A stretch of DNA of 39,596 nucleotides from a virus, in IMG/VR virus record IMGVR_UViG_3300048672_000883, positions 1-39,596 of that record, one strand, 5' to 3'. A model generated the notes under the pieces. The model made no database searches, was not told the DNA's origin, and saw only the letters and a list, made by a program, of their open reading frames with translations. Within the stretch, counting starts at the first letter, position 1. Each line of letters begins with the position of its first letter. The position numbers and the translations under genes were made by a program. Shown piece after piece: positions 21,671 to 29,116 of this stretch.

Positions 21671-21761
21671 CCGCCTGTAGCTTAATGGATAAAGCAGCAG
21701 ACTTCTAATCTGTAAGCCATCGAAGGCGTTGATGGGGGTTCGAATCCCTCCAGGCGGGCCA
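21671..21761 (+). tRNA. tRNA-Arg (anticodon TCT)
   Basis: Acceptor CCGCCTG/CAGGCGG, discriminator G and encoded CCA. Anticodon loop CTTCTAA gives TCT. T-arm GGGGG-TTCGAAT. The variable region is about 21 bases, far longer than usual for tRNA-Arg. Confidence 0.9.
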
Positions 21762-21777
21762 CAGCACAAGGAGCACT

Positions 21778-21939
21778 ATGAAAGTTTATGTAGTAACAGG
21801 AGTGGAGTTGGGTTGGGATTGCGTAGTAGCAGTATATAGCTGCGAAAGTATACCTCTTGCAGAACTTGAACTAGAGTACCCGCAAGGCGACTTTGTAATC
21901 ACAGAAAGGGTTGTAGAGTTTGGTTTAGGGGTTAGCTGA
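21778..21939 (+). CDS. small hypothetical protein (53 aa)
   Basis: ATG 21778 with AAGGAG upstream. MKVYVVTGVELGWDCVVAVY... resembles a beta-hairpin protein common as phage orphan genes. Its stop overlaps the next start by one base (TGATG). Confidence 0.65.
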   Translation: MKVYVVTGVELGWDCVVAVYSCESIPLAELELEYPQGDFVITERVVEFGLGVS

Positions 21940-22745
21940 TGAAACTGCAAATTGCAAGCGATCTGCACTTAGAGTTTGCAGACGTTGAAATCAAGAACCA
22001 CGGGGCCGACGTGCTAGTACTAGCTGGCGACATTATGTGCGCTAAGTACGTTGATGGCAAGTCGCCCGACTCTACCAGCAAACAATACCAACGCTACCAC
22101 GAGTTCTTCTCCCGCATTAGCGGTGAGTTTGAAAACGTGGTATGGGTAGCAGGTAACCACGAGTTCTACGGCCACAAGTGGGTAAAAGGACTCGAAGTAC
22201 TAGACGAGTTCGCTTCACGTTATCGCGGAGTACACTTCCTAGAAAATCGTGCGGTTGAAATTGGTGGTGTTAAGTTCTGGGGCGCTACCATGTGGACTGG
22301 ACTTAACAACGGCGATCCGCTTACCATGCACCTTGTGCGCGACATGATGAACGACTACAAGGCTATCCTAGACGATAACCTTGGACATACAAAGCTCAAG
22401 CCACATACCACGGCACTGCGTCACCGAGCTTCGCTAGAACACCTACGTACTCAACTCGCCAACGGTGGTAAGTACGTAGTAGTCACTCACCACGCACCCA
22501 GCTTTCTTAGTGTGCCACAGTACTACAAAGATGCTGGTGAGATTAATCATGCGTACGCTAGTAACCTGTCGGAGTTCTTACTAGACCACGAAGACCAGAT
22601 CCAGTTATGGGTGCATGGACATATGCACGAGCCTGTTGACTACGAGATTGGTAATGTGCCTGTGCAGTCTAACCCACGGGGCTACTTAGGCTATGAGTCT
22701 CGCGCTGCTCGGTGGGACGGCTCAGAACTGATTGTAGAAATTTAA
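21939..22745 (+). CDS. calcineurin-like metallophosphoesterase
   Basis: 268 aa with all family motifs in order: SDLHLEF (D8, H10), LAGDI (D31), VAGNHEFYG, THHAPS and HGHMHEP. These bind two metals and hydrolyse phosphodiesters or phosphomonoesters. Substrate unknown; in phages, nucleotide or nucleic-acid ends are plausible. Coupled to the preceding small gene. Confidence 0.88.
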   Translation: MKLQIASDLHLEFADVEIKNHGADVLVLAGDIMCAKYVDGKSPDSTSKQYQRYHEFFSRISGEFENVVWVAGNHEFYGHKWVKGLEVLDEFASRYRGVHFLENRAVEIGGVKFWGATMWTGLNNGDPLTMHLVRDMMNDYKAILDDNLGHTKLKPHTTALRHRASLEHLRTQLANGGKYVVVTHHAPSFLSVPQYYKDAGEINHAYASNLSEFLLDHEDQIQLWVHGHMHEPVDYEIGNVPVQSNPRGYLGYESRAARWDGSELIVEI

Positions 22746-22747
22746 TA

Positions 22748-22776
22748 TTGATTTCCCTGGCTGTGCCTGTTATAAT
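22748..22776 (+). promoter_or_regulatory. sigma70-type promoter
   Basis: TTGATT, 17-bp spacer, TATAAT; GAAATTTAATA just upstream. Confidence 0.75.
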
Positions 22777-22802
22777 TATTCTAAATTGAAAGGAATTGTA
22801 AT

Positions 22803-23006
22803 ATGGCAGCAGGATATAGTCGCGAATTTTTGATTGACGCTTTTGTTAGCCGATACACTTCGCTTGGCCAAGACAAGCTGGTTGACTTGCAAAAGCTGGC
22901 AGAAACTTGCTATGATAATGTAGGCAAGGACGAGTTCCGCAAATACGCATCGCTTGATGCCGAAGCAATCCGAGTTTACAAAGCACAACTGAAAGCGAAA
23001 CGATGA
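22803..23006 (+). CDS. small helical protein (67 aa)
   Basis: ATG 22803 with AAAGGAA upstream. Helical and charged (FLIDAFVSRYTSLGQDKLVDL...). Overlaps the next gene as ATGA. Unknown. Confidence 0.65.
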   Translation: MAAGYSREFLIDAFVSRYTSLGQDKLVDLQKLAETCYDNVGKDEFRKYASLDAEAIRVYKAQLKAKR

Positions 23007-23299
23007 ATCTCGAAATTTTCCCAGACTACTGCTCCACAGGTATGTGGAATGCTGAAACTAGGGCGTCTGTTGATGAAGTAGAGCTCGACCCTACTGCCGG
23101 CGACGCTATTGCACAAGCCCTATTTGCAGGGCTGCGTCAGTGGCACTGGATGTGGGAGTATATGTTTACCCAATATAAGTTTTCAGACACGGCTGCTAGA
23201 ATCTGGGCTAGCGACGGTGCAGTGCTTACCACAGCCCTAAACAAGCACTATAACGGAGTCCACACTTTTGTTTACCGCGACGATTTACTGGAGGTTTAA
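23003..23299 (+). CDS. hypothetical protein (98 aa)
   Basis: Acidic, Trp-rich (LRQWHWMWEYMF). Ends one base before the next ATG. No family recognised. Confidence 0.6.
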   Translation: MNLEIFPDYCSTGMWNAETRASVDEVELDPTAGDAIAQALFAGLRQWHWMWEYMFTQYKFSDTAARIWASDGAVLTTALNKHYNGVHTFVYRDDLLEV

Positions 23300-23635
23300 A
23301 TGAGTAACTACACCCCTGATCGGTGGGAAGTCCTAAAGCTGACCCGAGGCGGCGACGTAACCTATAAAGTTCTAGCTGGCTGGTATGGTGGGTATCTTGG
23401 TGGCGATAGCTGGCAGCTCAACAGCGGCATTGTTAAAGTGCTAGATACTGGCGATGCCTACGAGTTCCACGGCCACAGCGGCAGTGTATATACCTGTCAT
23501 AAGGTATCTAAAGGAATGAGTGGCCTTATGCAGAGTATTTTTAACCGTATGGAGGCTCAGGCTTCAGAGCTGCCTGGCTACGGGGTTGAAATCGCCGCTG
23601 ACTGGCCACAACAATTTGAAGTGGAACCCATCTAA
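23300..23635 (+). CDS. hypothetical beta-rich protein (111 aa)
   Basis: Glycine-rich strands ([22 protein letters not shown], shown in part) and [16 protein letters not shown]. Its stop overlaps the RNase H start by one base. Unrecognised. Confidence 0.6.
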   Translation: MSNYTPDRWEVLKLTRGGDVTYKVLAGWYGGYLGGDSWQLNSGIVKVLDTGDAYEFHGHSGSVYTCHKVSKGMSGLMQSIFNRMEAQASELPGYGVEIAADWPQQFEVEPI

Positions 23636-24075
23636 TGCCGCAAGTAACTATTTACACTGATGGTGCCTGCAAAGGTAACCCTGGGCGTGGAGGCTGGGGT
23701 GCTTTCTTGCAGTCCAAGATGCACACCAAAGAGCTTTTTGGTGGAGTGCTGAACACTACCAATAACCGTATGGAAATGCAAGCGGTTATTGAAGCACTTA
23801 AAGCCCTGAAGACTCACTGCGATGTTGACTTCTACCTAGATAGCCAATACGTGCGTAAGGGTCTAACTGAGTGGATGCCTAACTGGAAGCGTCGCGGCTG
23901 GCGTACTGCTAGTGGCGGCCCGGTTAAAAATCAAGACTTGTGGCAAGAGCTTGATGAGTTGCTGACTAACTCCGGACATAATATTAGCTGGCATTGGGTT
24001 AAGGGCCACGCAGGTGATCCTGGTAACGAGCGTGCAGACCAGCTTGCTAATCAAGGCGTTGAATCTTTATCTTGA
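23635..24075 (+). CDS. rnhA: ribonuclease HI
   Basis: 146 aa with the RNase HI catalytic set: [11 protein letters not shown] (D9), NNRMEMQAV (E47), LDSQYV (D69), [12 protein letters not shown] (H125, D135). It also has the basic handle region MPNWKRRGW. It removes the RNA strand of RNA:DNA hybrids, for example Okazaki primers. Length matches bacterial RNase HI. Confidence 0.95.
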   Translation: MPQVTIYTDGACKGNPGRGGWGAFLQSKMHTKELFGGVLNTTNNRMEMQAVIEALKALKTHCDVDFYLDSQYVRKGLTEWMPNWKRRGWRTASGGPVKNQDLWQELDELLTNSGHNISWHWVKGHAGDPGNERADQLANQGVESLS

Positions 24076-24100
24076 AATGGCGGCCTTTGTGTTATATAAT
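24072..24100 (+). promoter_or_regulatory. sigma70-type promoter
   Basis: TTGAAA, 17-bp spacer, TATAAT. Overlaps the rnhA stop and serves the UvdE gene. Confidence 0.75.
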
Positions 24101-24107
24101 ATAATCT

Positions 24108-25133
24108 ATGTTTGATAATAAAGTAAAACGCATAGGCTTCGCCTGTAAAATACAAGACTCGCCCGGCAAAGCAGCTAAGGGTGTTAACACGCGCACTACT
24201 ACTATTACTTGGTTGAACAATCAGACTCGTGATGTAGCTGTGCAGCGGCTCTACGACATTGCTAAAGATAATCTGCAAGCAGTGCTAGCTCAAGTGCAGT
24301 GGCTGGCTAAACAGCCCAAACACTTGCGTATGATGCGCATTTCCAGCGACTTGCTGCCTGCGTATACTCACGAGCAGTGGGCATGGTTTTACTGGGAGTC
24401 CGATGTTGTGCGTATGCTAGAGTCGGGCTTTGCCAAGATCGGTGAGCTTGCTCGTCAGCAAGATGTGCGACTATCCTTCCATCCCGGCCAGTTTTGTGTA
24501 CTTGCTAGCGATAATCCTGGCATTGTAGAGAATAGCATTCACGAGTTCGAGTATCATGTTGACCTTATCCGCTACATGGGCTATGGTCGCGAATTTCAAG
24601 ACTTTAAATGCAATGTACACATCGGAGGCAAGCAAGGTCCGGATGGTATTAAGCGCGCACTTAAATTGCTTTCTCGTGAGGCCCGTAATACCCTCACTAT
24701 TGAGAATGCAGAGTTCACCTGGGGTCTGCAACACAGCTTGGAATTAGTAGACCACTGCGCGCTTGTACTAGACTTACACCATTTATGGATCGAAACTGGA
24801 GAATATATTGAAGCCAACGACCCTAAACTGGAGCGTATTCGAGATAGCTGGCGAGGAGTCAGACCAGTCGTACACTACAGCGTTAGCCGTGAAGAGCATC
24901 TCCAAGACCACTCAACACGCACTAGACCGGATCTCCGTAGCCTCAAAGCACAAGGTCTCACAAGTGCAAAGCTGCGCGCACACAGCGATTTTTACTGGAA
25001 TGACGCGTGCAACGAGTGGGCACTAGAGCACGTGCAGTGGGCTGACTTAATGTGTGAGAGCAAAGAGAAGAACTTGGCGAGCTTCCCGCTTGCTAAAACC
25101 GCCGAAAATCTTGGCTTGATTATTCCTAACTAA
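24108..25133 (+). CDS. uvsE: UV DNA damage endonuclease (UvdE/UvsE)
   Basis: 341 aa TIM-barrel enzyme. IGFACKIQD near the start, LRMMRISSDLLPA, RLSFHPGQFCVLAS, VHIGGKQG, TIENAEFTW, LVLDLHHLW and VVHYSVSREE carry the His/Asp/Glu ligands of the family's metals. It nicks DNA 5' of UV photoproducts to start excision repair. ATG 24108 lies only 8 bases after the -10 box, so the message may be nearly leaderless. Confidence 0.92.
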   Translation: MFDNKVKRIGFACKIQDSPGKAAKGVNTRTTTITWLNNQTRDVAVQRLYDIAKDNLQAVLAQVQWLAKQPKHLRMMRISSDLLPAYTHEQWAWFYWESDVVRMLESGFAKIGELARQQDVRLSFHPGQFCVLASDNPGIVENSIHEFEYHVDLIRYMGYGREFQDFKCNVHIGGKQGPDGIKRALKLLSREARNTLTIENAEFTWGLQHSLELVDHCALVLDLHHLWIETGEYIEANDPKLERIRDSWRGVRPVVHYSVSREEHLQDHSTRTRPDLRSLKAQGLTSAKLRAHSDFYWNDACNEWALEHVQWADLMCESKEKNLASFPLAKTAENLGLIIPN

Positions 25134-25144
25134 TCGAGTATAAT
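25116..25144 (+). promoter_or_regulatory. sigma70-type promoter
   Basis: TTGATT, 17-bp spacer, TATAAT; -35 box inside the uvsE end. Confidence 0.7.
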
Positions 25145-25155
25145 AGATGTTCTGA

Positions 25156-25227
25156 TGCAGTGAGAAGCGCAAGCAACCAACAGTTTAAAATTTAATCTTG
25201 CTTTGCGCTTCTCTACTGTGTTATAAT
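25156..25227 (+). promoter_or_regulatory. hairpin plus promoter
   Basis: CAGTGAGAAGCGCAAGC (from 25157) pairs with GCTTTGCGCTTCTC-TACTG (to 25219) with small bulges. TTGCTT (25198-25203), 18-bp spacer, TATAAT (25222-25227) overlaps its 3' arm. AAAATTTAAT precedes the -35 box. Confidence 0.65.
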
Positions 25228-25230
25228 TAA

Positions 25231-25346
25231 TATACAGACTAGAGACAATCTAGGAACTTGCGATGGCAATGCCCCTACCATAAGGTATCCAGGATCGCAA
25301 CACGGAAACGGCCCAGGGTTTCCGCCATAAGTAAGTAGTCTGTATA
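25231..25346 (+). ncRNA. multibranched structured RNA at a transcript start
   Basis: Eleven-base arms (TATACAGACTA at 25231-25241 and its complement at 25336-25346) close a region holding TTGCGAT/ATCGCAA and GGAAAC/GTTTCC hairpins. The outer stem begins about where transcription from the -10 box at 25222 would start. No open frame. Function unknown. Confidence 0.55.
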
Positions 25347-25463
25347 CGGTATCCCCAAGACCCTAGATGCTTCCCCGCAGGGAGTATCTGGAGAGTGCAA
25401 GGTTCTTTACCAATGTCTAGCAACATAAAAGCGGATAGTGTTAGACTCAGACTACTTTCTTAT
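25347..25463 (+). other. structured spacer before tRNA-Leu
   Basis: No gene. Two further hairpins are visible: AGATGCTTCCC/GGGAGTATCT and GTCTA...TAGAC (about 25418-25449). Probably part of the same precursor RNA as 25231-25346. Confidence 0.4.
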
Positions 25464-25548
25464 GGCCCTATGGAGAAATAGGCAGACTCGTGAGTTTTAG
25501 GTACTCATGCCGCAAGGCGTGTCCGTTCGAGTCGGACTAGGGCCACCA
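25464..25548 (+). tRNA. tRNA-Leu (anticodon TAG)
   Basis: Acceptor GGCCCTA/TAGGGCC, discriminator A, encoded CCA. Anticodon loop TTTAGGT; class II variable arm GCCGCAAGGC. Confidence 0.92.
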
Positions 25549-25811
25549 TAAACTGTCCCGCCACACCTGTTGCCACATTCCCTAGTGGTTAGCGGTGCAA
25601 AGACGGCGCAGTAGTCCGTAAGTGACTACTGGTAAAATGCACGCACTAGTAGCGAAGTGCGGCACGGACTTCTAAGCTTGAGGACCGTCGTCCAATATCA
25701 ACAAGACAATATGCTCCCGGTTTAGGGGCCGGGGTCATATTCAAACATACAGCGTCCCACGCCAGGCAACAGGAGCCGAAATGTCGTGCTGCAGTATGTT
25801 TGAATATGGTA
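25549..25811 (+). other. structured non-coding spacer
   Basis: No gene or canonical tRNA. Perfect hairpins are CAGTAGTC/GACTACTG and CGCACT/AGTGCG (25600-25665) and GGAC/GTCC. A 15-bp inverted repeat at 25736-25750 and 25794-25808 ends 3 bases before tRNA-Met, which may mark a processing site. Confidence 0.45.
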
Positions 25812-25886
25812 GGGCTTGTCGTCTAGCGGTAAGACTCGCAACTCATAATTGCGCAGACACCTGTTCGAATCAGGTCGGGCCCACCA
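25812..25886 (+). tRNA. tRNA with CAT anticodon (Met or Ile2)
   Basis: Acceptor GGGCTTG/CGGGCCC, discriminator A, encoded CCA, anticodon loop CTCATAA. Elongator Met and Ile (lysidine-modified CAT) cannot be told apart with certainty. Confidence 0.9.
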
Positions 25887-25909
25887 CTTAATCTTTAAAA
25901 GGAGCATAT

Positions 25910-25948
25910 ATGCAACATGAAGGAGGCGGCTATGCGAATGTAATTTAA
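25910..25948 (+). CDS. possible 12-aa leader peptide
   Basis: AGGAGCATATATG precedes MQHEGGGYANVI and a stop. The same AGGAGCATATATG precedes the real gene 50 bases later, so the initiation site is duplicated. It could be a leader or a remnant. Confidence 0.3.
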   Translation: MQHEGGGYANVI

Positions 25949-25959
25949 CAGGAGCATAT

Positions 25960-26349
25960 ATGAGCCGAACATACAAAGATCGTCCCTATCGTATTCGTCA
26001 CCCTTACGGGTGGGACTACGACAAGTCTCTTGAAAGGGTAACTCATTTAGTTACTCACGTTACCCGACTAGATTGGGGGACTATGGAATTTATTACTACT
26101 AAACTGGAGCAGCCTTATGAGCGTGGTGAGTATCGCTGGGTACACCTGCCGACAACTAAACCCAAGCAGCGTAAGCGCGTGGATACCGAAAATCACTGGA
26201 TGAGTACCCCGTCGTGGTGGACTCGTCTAATGATGAATAAGCCTCAGCGGCGTCGTGCCCATGTTTGGGAGCGTAAGGCCCTACTAGAAGACTTGGAAGA
26301 GACTGATCCGCCCGGCGTCAGCCACAAACCTCATTGGTACTACTATTAA
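25960..26349 (+). CDS. conserved phage protein, basic (129 aa)
   Basis: ATG 25960 with AGGAG upstream. MSRTYKDRPYRIRHP at the start and STPSWWTRLMMNKPQRRRAHVWER near the end resemble a conserved protein of unknown function in T4-like phages. Highly basic, so nucleic-acid contact is plausible. Confidence 0.7.
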   Translation: MSRTYKDRPYRIRHPYGWDYDKSLERVTHLVTHVTRLDWGTMEFITTKLEQPYERGEYRWVHLPTTKPKQRKRVDTENHWMSTPSWWTRLMMNKPQRRRAHVWERKALLEDLEETDPPGVSHKPHWYYY

Positions 26350-26351
26350 TC

Positions 26352-26492
26352 ATGACTAACGTATACGCTAAAATTGACGGCAAACTTGCCCACTGGGAAG
26401 TTGATGAAACCGACCATGCTAAGGCTATTCAAGCCGTACGCGAGTCACTCCCACAGGGTTTTGTGGAAACTATTCTGGCGAGAATTAAATGA
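26352..26492 (+). CDS. small hypothetical protein (46 aa)
   Basis: ATG 26352, two bases after the previous stop. MTNVYAKIDGKLAHWEVDE... Overlaps the next gene as ATGA. Unknown. Confidence 0.6.
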   Translation: MTNVYAKIDGKLAHWEVDETDHAKAIQAVRESLPQGFVETILARIK

Positions 26493-26731
26493 CTGTAGCT
26501 GAACTTATTAATGCACTTCAGTCATTTGACCCTAAACTGCGGGTAGTTACGCGAGGAGGCTATGAAGGCGGGTACGAGGACGCTGCCGAGCCAAACCAAC
26601 TATACATTGCATTAAATGTGCACGCACCTAGCCAGTGGTATTACGGCCCGCATGAGGACGTAGACGACTACTCGGTCACGAATAAGCCCCTAGGTACTTA
26701 CACCGTCGAAAATGCTGTCTTGATTGGCTAA
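26489..26731 (+). CDS. small hypothetical protein (80 aa)
   Basis: MTVAELINALQSFDPKLRVVTRGGYEGGYED is a pattern widespread in phage and bacterial small proteins (LIxxLxxxDPxxxVxxxGxEGGxxD) of unknown function. Translationally coupled. Confidence 0.65.
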   Translation: MTVAELINALQSFDPKLRVVTRGGYEGGYEDAAEPNQLYIALNVHAPSQWYYGPHEDVDDYSVTNKPLGTYTVENAVLIG

Positions 26732-26748
26732 GTTGCGCAGTGTATAAT
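26720..26748 (+). promoter_or_regulatory. sigma70-type promoter
   Basis: TTGATT, 17-bp spacer, TATAAT; -35 box in the end of the preceding gene. Confidence 0.7.
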
Positions 26749-26780
26749 AGAGTCTTACTAGGGCACAAAAGGACTTTGTA

Positions 26781-26924
26781 ATGAATCTGGAAATTTTGAA
26801 CGTTGGATATAGCTACGAAGTTTGGGATTACGACGGGCACCGAATGTTTGAGGGTACGCTGGCCGAGTGTGAGGACTTTGTTTACGAGGCGTCGATGGAC
26901 GACCAAGAATACGATCTTGATTAA
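26781..26924 (+). CDS. small acidic protein (47 aa)
   Basis: ATG 26781 with AAAGGAC upstream. MNLEILNVGYSYEVWDYDGHRMFEG... resembles single-domain acidic phage peptides. Unknown. Confidence 0.6.
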   Translation: MNLEILNVGYSYEVWDYDGHRMFEGTLAECEDFVYEASMDDQEYDLD

Positions 26925-26945
26925 GCCGTCTCACTAGTGTATAAT
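26917..26945 (+). promoter_or_regulatory. sigma70-type promoter
   Basis: TTGATT, 17-bp spacer, TATAAT. It transcribes the gene-free region that follows. Confidence 0.7.
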
Positions 26946-26949
26946 TAAT

Positions 26950-27327
26950 ATATAAATCGGGATAGATACCCGGATCGGTGGGAAGATTCCTTGTGTTTGG
27001 CAATATTAAGCAGTTACGGTTCCCTTAATCGAAGCTCACGAACTGCATGGGTGACTCCCTGAGCTATAAGCACATAAATCGGCCCTAACATCCGGTATCA
27101 ACAAGTATGTACAGCTAAGCCCTAGTCAGGTGGTGCCAAGGCAGCTTCCCAGCAGTTAGCCAGAATCTGTAAATATCTGGCCGCTTTACCTAGTTTAAGG
27201 AAACTAGTTGCTAGTTTACGATTTTGTACTGGCCTTAGCCGGGCTCCACCATAGTAGTGGATTTAAAATCGCGTAATTGGCTACGGTAGCAACGATATGC
27301 TACGCAGGAGAACGTAACCTGCCCCTG
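26950..27327 (+). ncRNA. gene-free transcribed region ending in paired hairpins
   Basis: No open frame of value in about 380 bases behind a promoter. Several short stems are visible (CGGG/CCCG, AGCAGTT/AACTGC). At 27286-27322 two abutting hairpins have arms GTAGC/GCTAC (loop AACGATAT) and GCAGG/CCTGC (loop AGAACGTAA). This pair recurs with compensating changes at 31763-31799. Confidence 0.5.
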
Positions 27328-27381
27328 TTATACAGGGTTTGAAAATTTAGACTTGTCTTGAGCTTTCAAACCCTGTATAAT
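27328..27381 (+). promoter_or_regulatory. promoter inside a 17-bp inverted repeat
   Basis: Perfect 17-base arms at 27328-27344 and 27364-27380. TTGTCT (27353-27358) is in the loop and TATAAT (27376-27381) ends the right arm, spacer 17. AAAATTTAG precedes the -35 box. It serves tRNA-Pro. Confidence 0.8.
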
Positions 27382-27413
27382 AGAGTCTTGTTTGGGAATA
27401 TCACCAAGCGTAG

Positions 27414-27477
27414 CGCAGTCTGGCAGCGCATCTACTTTGGGAGTAGAGGGTCGCAGGTTCAAATCCTGCCGCTTGGA
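27414..27477 (+). tRNA. tRNA-Pro (anticodon TGG)
   Basis: Acceptor CCAAGCG/CGCTTGG, anticodon loop TTTGGGA, T-arm GCAGG-TTCAAAT. Discriminator A; CCA is not encoded. The full cloverleaf fits these coordinates. Confidence 0.88.
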
Positions 27478-27485
27478 CACCGTTT

Positions 27486-27644
27486 ATGGTACAAAATTAC
27501 GCAGTTGTTCAAGCACGTACTATAGCTGAACTGGTGACAAAGGTTAATGCACTTATTAGTATGGGTTGGCAACCCCAGGGCAGTGTAGCCGCAGACCCTG
27601 TACATGGAGTATATTTACAAGCAATGTGGACGGATATGAAATGA
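27486..27644 (+). CDS. DUF1737-like small protein (52 aa)
   Basis: ATG 27486. MVQNYAVVQARTIAELVTKV, ALISMGWQPQGSV and YLQAMW match the short DUF1737 pattern (strand, helix, GWxPQG, strand). Function of the family unknown. Stop overlaps the next start. Confidence 0.65.
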   Translation: MVQNYAVVQARTIAELVTKVNALISMGWQPQGSVAADPVHGVYLQAMWTDMK

Positions 27645-27760
27645 AACACAAACCTAGAAATCATGTAGTCTTAGCACTTCGCAAACGTGGTGGTGCTGGT
27701 GCGCATAAGAAAACTCACAAGCAGCTTCGTGGTCGCTGGAAGCGTGAACTGGAGCAATAG
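27641..27760 (+). CDS. 39-aa basic protein
   Basis: ATG 27641 overlaps the previous stop (ATGA). MKHKPRNHVVLALRKRGGAG and HKKTHKQLRGRWKRELE are very basic and resemble a small conserved phage protein of unknown function. Confidence 0.65.
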   Translation: MKHKPRNHVVLALRKRGGAGAHKKTHKQLRGRWKRELEQ

Positions 27761-27804
27761 CTCCAGCATACTAAAACATATTCCCGCGAGTATGTTTTAG
27801 TATG
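27749..27804 (+). repeat. two stacked hairpins before tRNA-Ser
   Basis: CTGGAG/CTCCAG at 27749-27766 and a 14-bp stem (CATACTAAAACATA, 27767-27780, with 27791-27804). The last arm reaches the first base of tRNA-Ser. Probably a terminator for the upstream genes or a tRNA processing signal. Confidence 0.55.
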
Positions 27805-27900
27805 GAACATTGGCCGAGTTGGTCGAAGGCGCTTTCCTGCTAAGAAAGTAGTTCATGCAAACACATGGGCTCATTGGTTCGAATCCAATATGTTCCGCCA
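27804..27900 (+). tRNA. tRNA-Ser (anticodon GCT)
   Basis: Acceptor GGAACAT/ATGTTCC, discriminator G, CCA encoded. Anticodon loop CTGCTAA; long variable arm as expected for Ser. Confidence 0.93.
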
Positions 27901-27925
27901 GTTTTTATAAAAAGGACTCATCATG

Positions 27926-28201
27926 ATGAAAACTAAAGCAACCGATATGGGCAAAGTAGGCCCTAACCATCCTATTGGGGCGGTGGTTGGCGATACAAGT
28001 CGCCAGCGCGTTGGTGGTCAAATGCCTAGTACTGAAGCTCTGCCCACAATGGCAGATCAGTTTCCTTGGCTGACTGCCCAAGGTAGTGTTAATATGCCTA
28101 ATCCACAAGATAGTGCAACACTGCCGATCTTTTCTGCAACCCAAGGCAATACCGATACCGGCGTAGGCCATAGTGGTGATCTAGGTGGAGCAGGAGCTTA
28201 A
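27926..28201 (+). CDS. 91-aa protein with DTGVxHxGDLGGAG tail
   Basis: ATG 27926 (ATG 27923 also possible), AAAGGACT upstream. Low-complexity, Gly/Pro/Asn-rich sequence without Cys. The C-terminal TDTGVGHSGDLGGAGA nearly repeats in the next gene. I do not recognise the family; a secreted or virion-associated peptide is possible. Confidence 0.6.
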   Translation: MKTKATDMGKVGPNHPIGAVVGDTSRQRVGGQMPSTEALPTMADQFPWLTAQGSVNMPNPQDSATLPIFSATQGNTDTGVGHSGDLGGAGA

Positions 28202-28202
28202 T

Positions 28203-28397
28203 ATGGTAGCAGTAACTGGCGTTCAAAATCCTGTAACTGACGAAATCATGCGTACTCCCGCTTTTGTGGCTAATAATCCACAGGGCGCTTCGCTTGATTC
28301 TACCTCAAATGCCGGCCTCAGCATTTTTGCAAACCCTGTTCCCGGAAACGTGGATACTGGAGTTTCGCACGAAGGCGATCTAGGCGGCGCAGGCTAA
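28203..28397 (+). CDS. 64-aa protein with DTGVxHxGDLGGAG tail
   Basis: ATG 28203, one base after the previous stop, GGAGC upstream. It shares the C-terminal VDTGVSHEGDLGGAG and a similar SIFANP/PIFSAT segment with 27926-28201. The pair arose by duplication. Confidence 0.6.
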   Translation: MVAVTGVQNPVTDEIMRTPAFVANNPQGASLDSTSNAGLSIFANPVPGNVDTGVSHEGDLGGAG

Positions 28398-28420
28398 TAG
28401 CCTTAACAATCCCACACGGG

Positions 28421-28462
28421 GTTGTTAACCAAAGCGTTCTAGTGAATGTTTTGGTTAACAAC
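28421..28462 (+). terminator. 13-bp hairpin before tRNA-Glu
   Basis: GTTGTTAACCAAA and its complement enclose a 16-base loop, ending one base before tRNA-Glu. No T-run. Confidence 0.5.
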
Positions 28463-28463
28463 T

Positions 28464-28538
28464 GCTCGATTCGTCTAGTGGTGAGTACATGCCCCTTTCA
28501 CGGGCATAACAGGAGTTCGATTCTCCTATCGAGTACCA
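28464..28538 (+). tRNA. tRNA-Glu (anticodon TTC)
   Basis: Acceptor GCTCGAT/ATCGAGT (G-T at the end), discriminator A, CCA. Anticodon loop CTTTCAC. Confidence 0.92.
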
Positions 28539-28542
28539 TTAT

Positions 28543-28617
28543 ACCCAAGTAGCTCAGTGGTAGAGCAAACGCTTGATAAGCGTTAGGTCGGTGGATCGTT
28601 CCCACCTTTGGGTACCA
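28543..28617 (+). tRNA. tRNA-Ile (anticodon GAT)
   Basis: Acceptor ACCCAAG/TTTGGGT, discriminator A, CCA. Anticodon loop TTGATAA. T-loop is ATCGTTC rather than TTCGATT-like. Confidence 0.92.
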
Positions 28618-28808
28618 GATAGTTTCCACGTAGCTGTACTTGTAATTGAAACGTGGTAGAAGTCGCAGATACTTCTAGTGTCAGAATATGGCACATCGAC
28701 TGCCGTTATACCCGGCGACGATATAGCGGGCGCTGTAGCCATCTGTTAGAGCGAAATCTAACCCAGTACCAAGTAAGCTGGATTAATTTTAACACACTGG
28801 AGTCCACT
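28618..28808 (+). ncRNA. structured non-coding spacer
   Basis: No gene. It contains AGAAGT/ACTTCT, a CCCG/CGGG hairpin with GACGATAT in its loop (28711-28730) and GTTAG/CTAAC (about 28744-28762). These echo the hairpin pair at 27286-27322, but less exactly. Confidence 0.4.
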
Positions 28809-29057
28809 ATGGCAGAATACATGAAAACCAATCGTACCCCCTTTGAACTGCGTACTGACCTGCTGAAAATCGCACAAGATTATCTGCACAAGCAATATGT
28901 TGCAAATATGGAAATGTACAACTCCACGCTCAAGGTTATGCAGCAAGGCGCAGTAGAGCTGCAAAGCGACCTCCGTACTGAAATGCCTAAGTACTTTGAC
29001 TTTCAAGATATTCTCAGTAAAGCGCGCGAACTCTACGGCTTTATTAGCACCAAGTAA
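28809..29057 (+). CDS. conserved phage protein (82 aa)
   Basis: MAEYMKTNRTPFELRTDLLKIAQDYL... and PKYFDFQDILSKARELYGFIS resemble a small helical protein found in many T4-like phages, function unknown. No strong ribosome site (CTGGAGTCCACTATG). Confidence 0.7.
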   Translation: MAEYMKTNRTPFELRTDLLKIAQDYLHKQYVANMEMYNSTLKVMQQGAVELQSDLRTEMPKYFDFQDILSKARELYGFISTK

Positions 29058-29070
29058 AATTTTATCCTGC

Positions 29071-29116
29071 TTTTTGTCTCCCAACCTGCTATAATAGGTA
29101 TATTGGGAGACAAAAA
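29071..29116 (+). promoter_or_regulatory. promoter inside a 14-bp hairpin
   Basis: Arms 29071-29084 (TTTTTGTCTCCCAA) and 29103-29116 enclose TATAAT (29090-29095). The -35 (CTGCTT, 29067-29072) is weak. The right arm reaches the HNH start codon. Confidence 0.65.

Noticed and set aside
27190-27255. tRNA ending GGGCTCCACCA
   Set aside because: No matching 5' acceptor strand or anticodon arm was found upstream.
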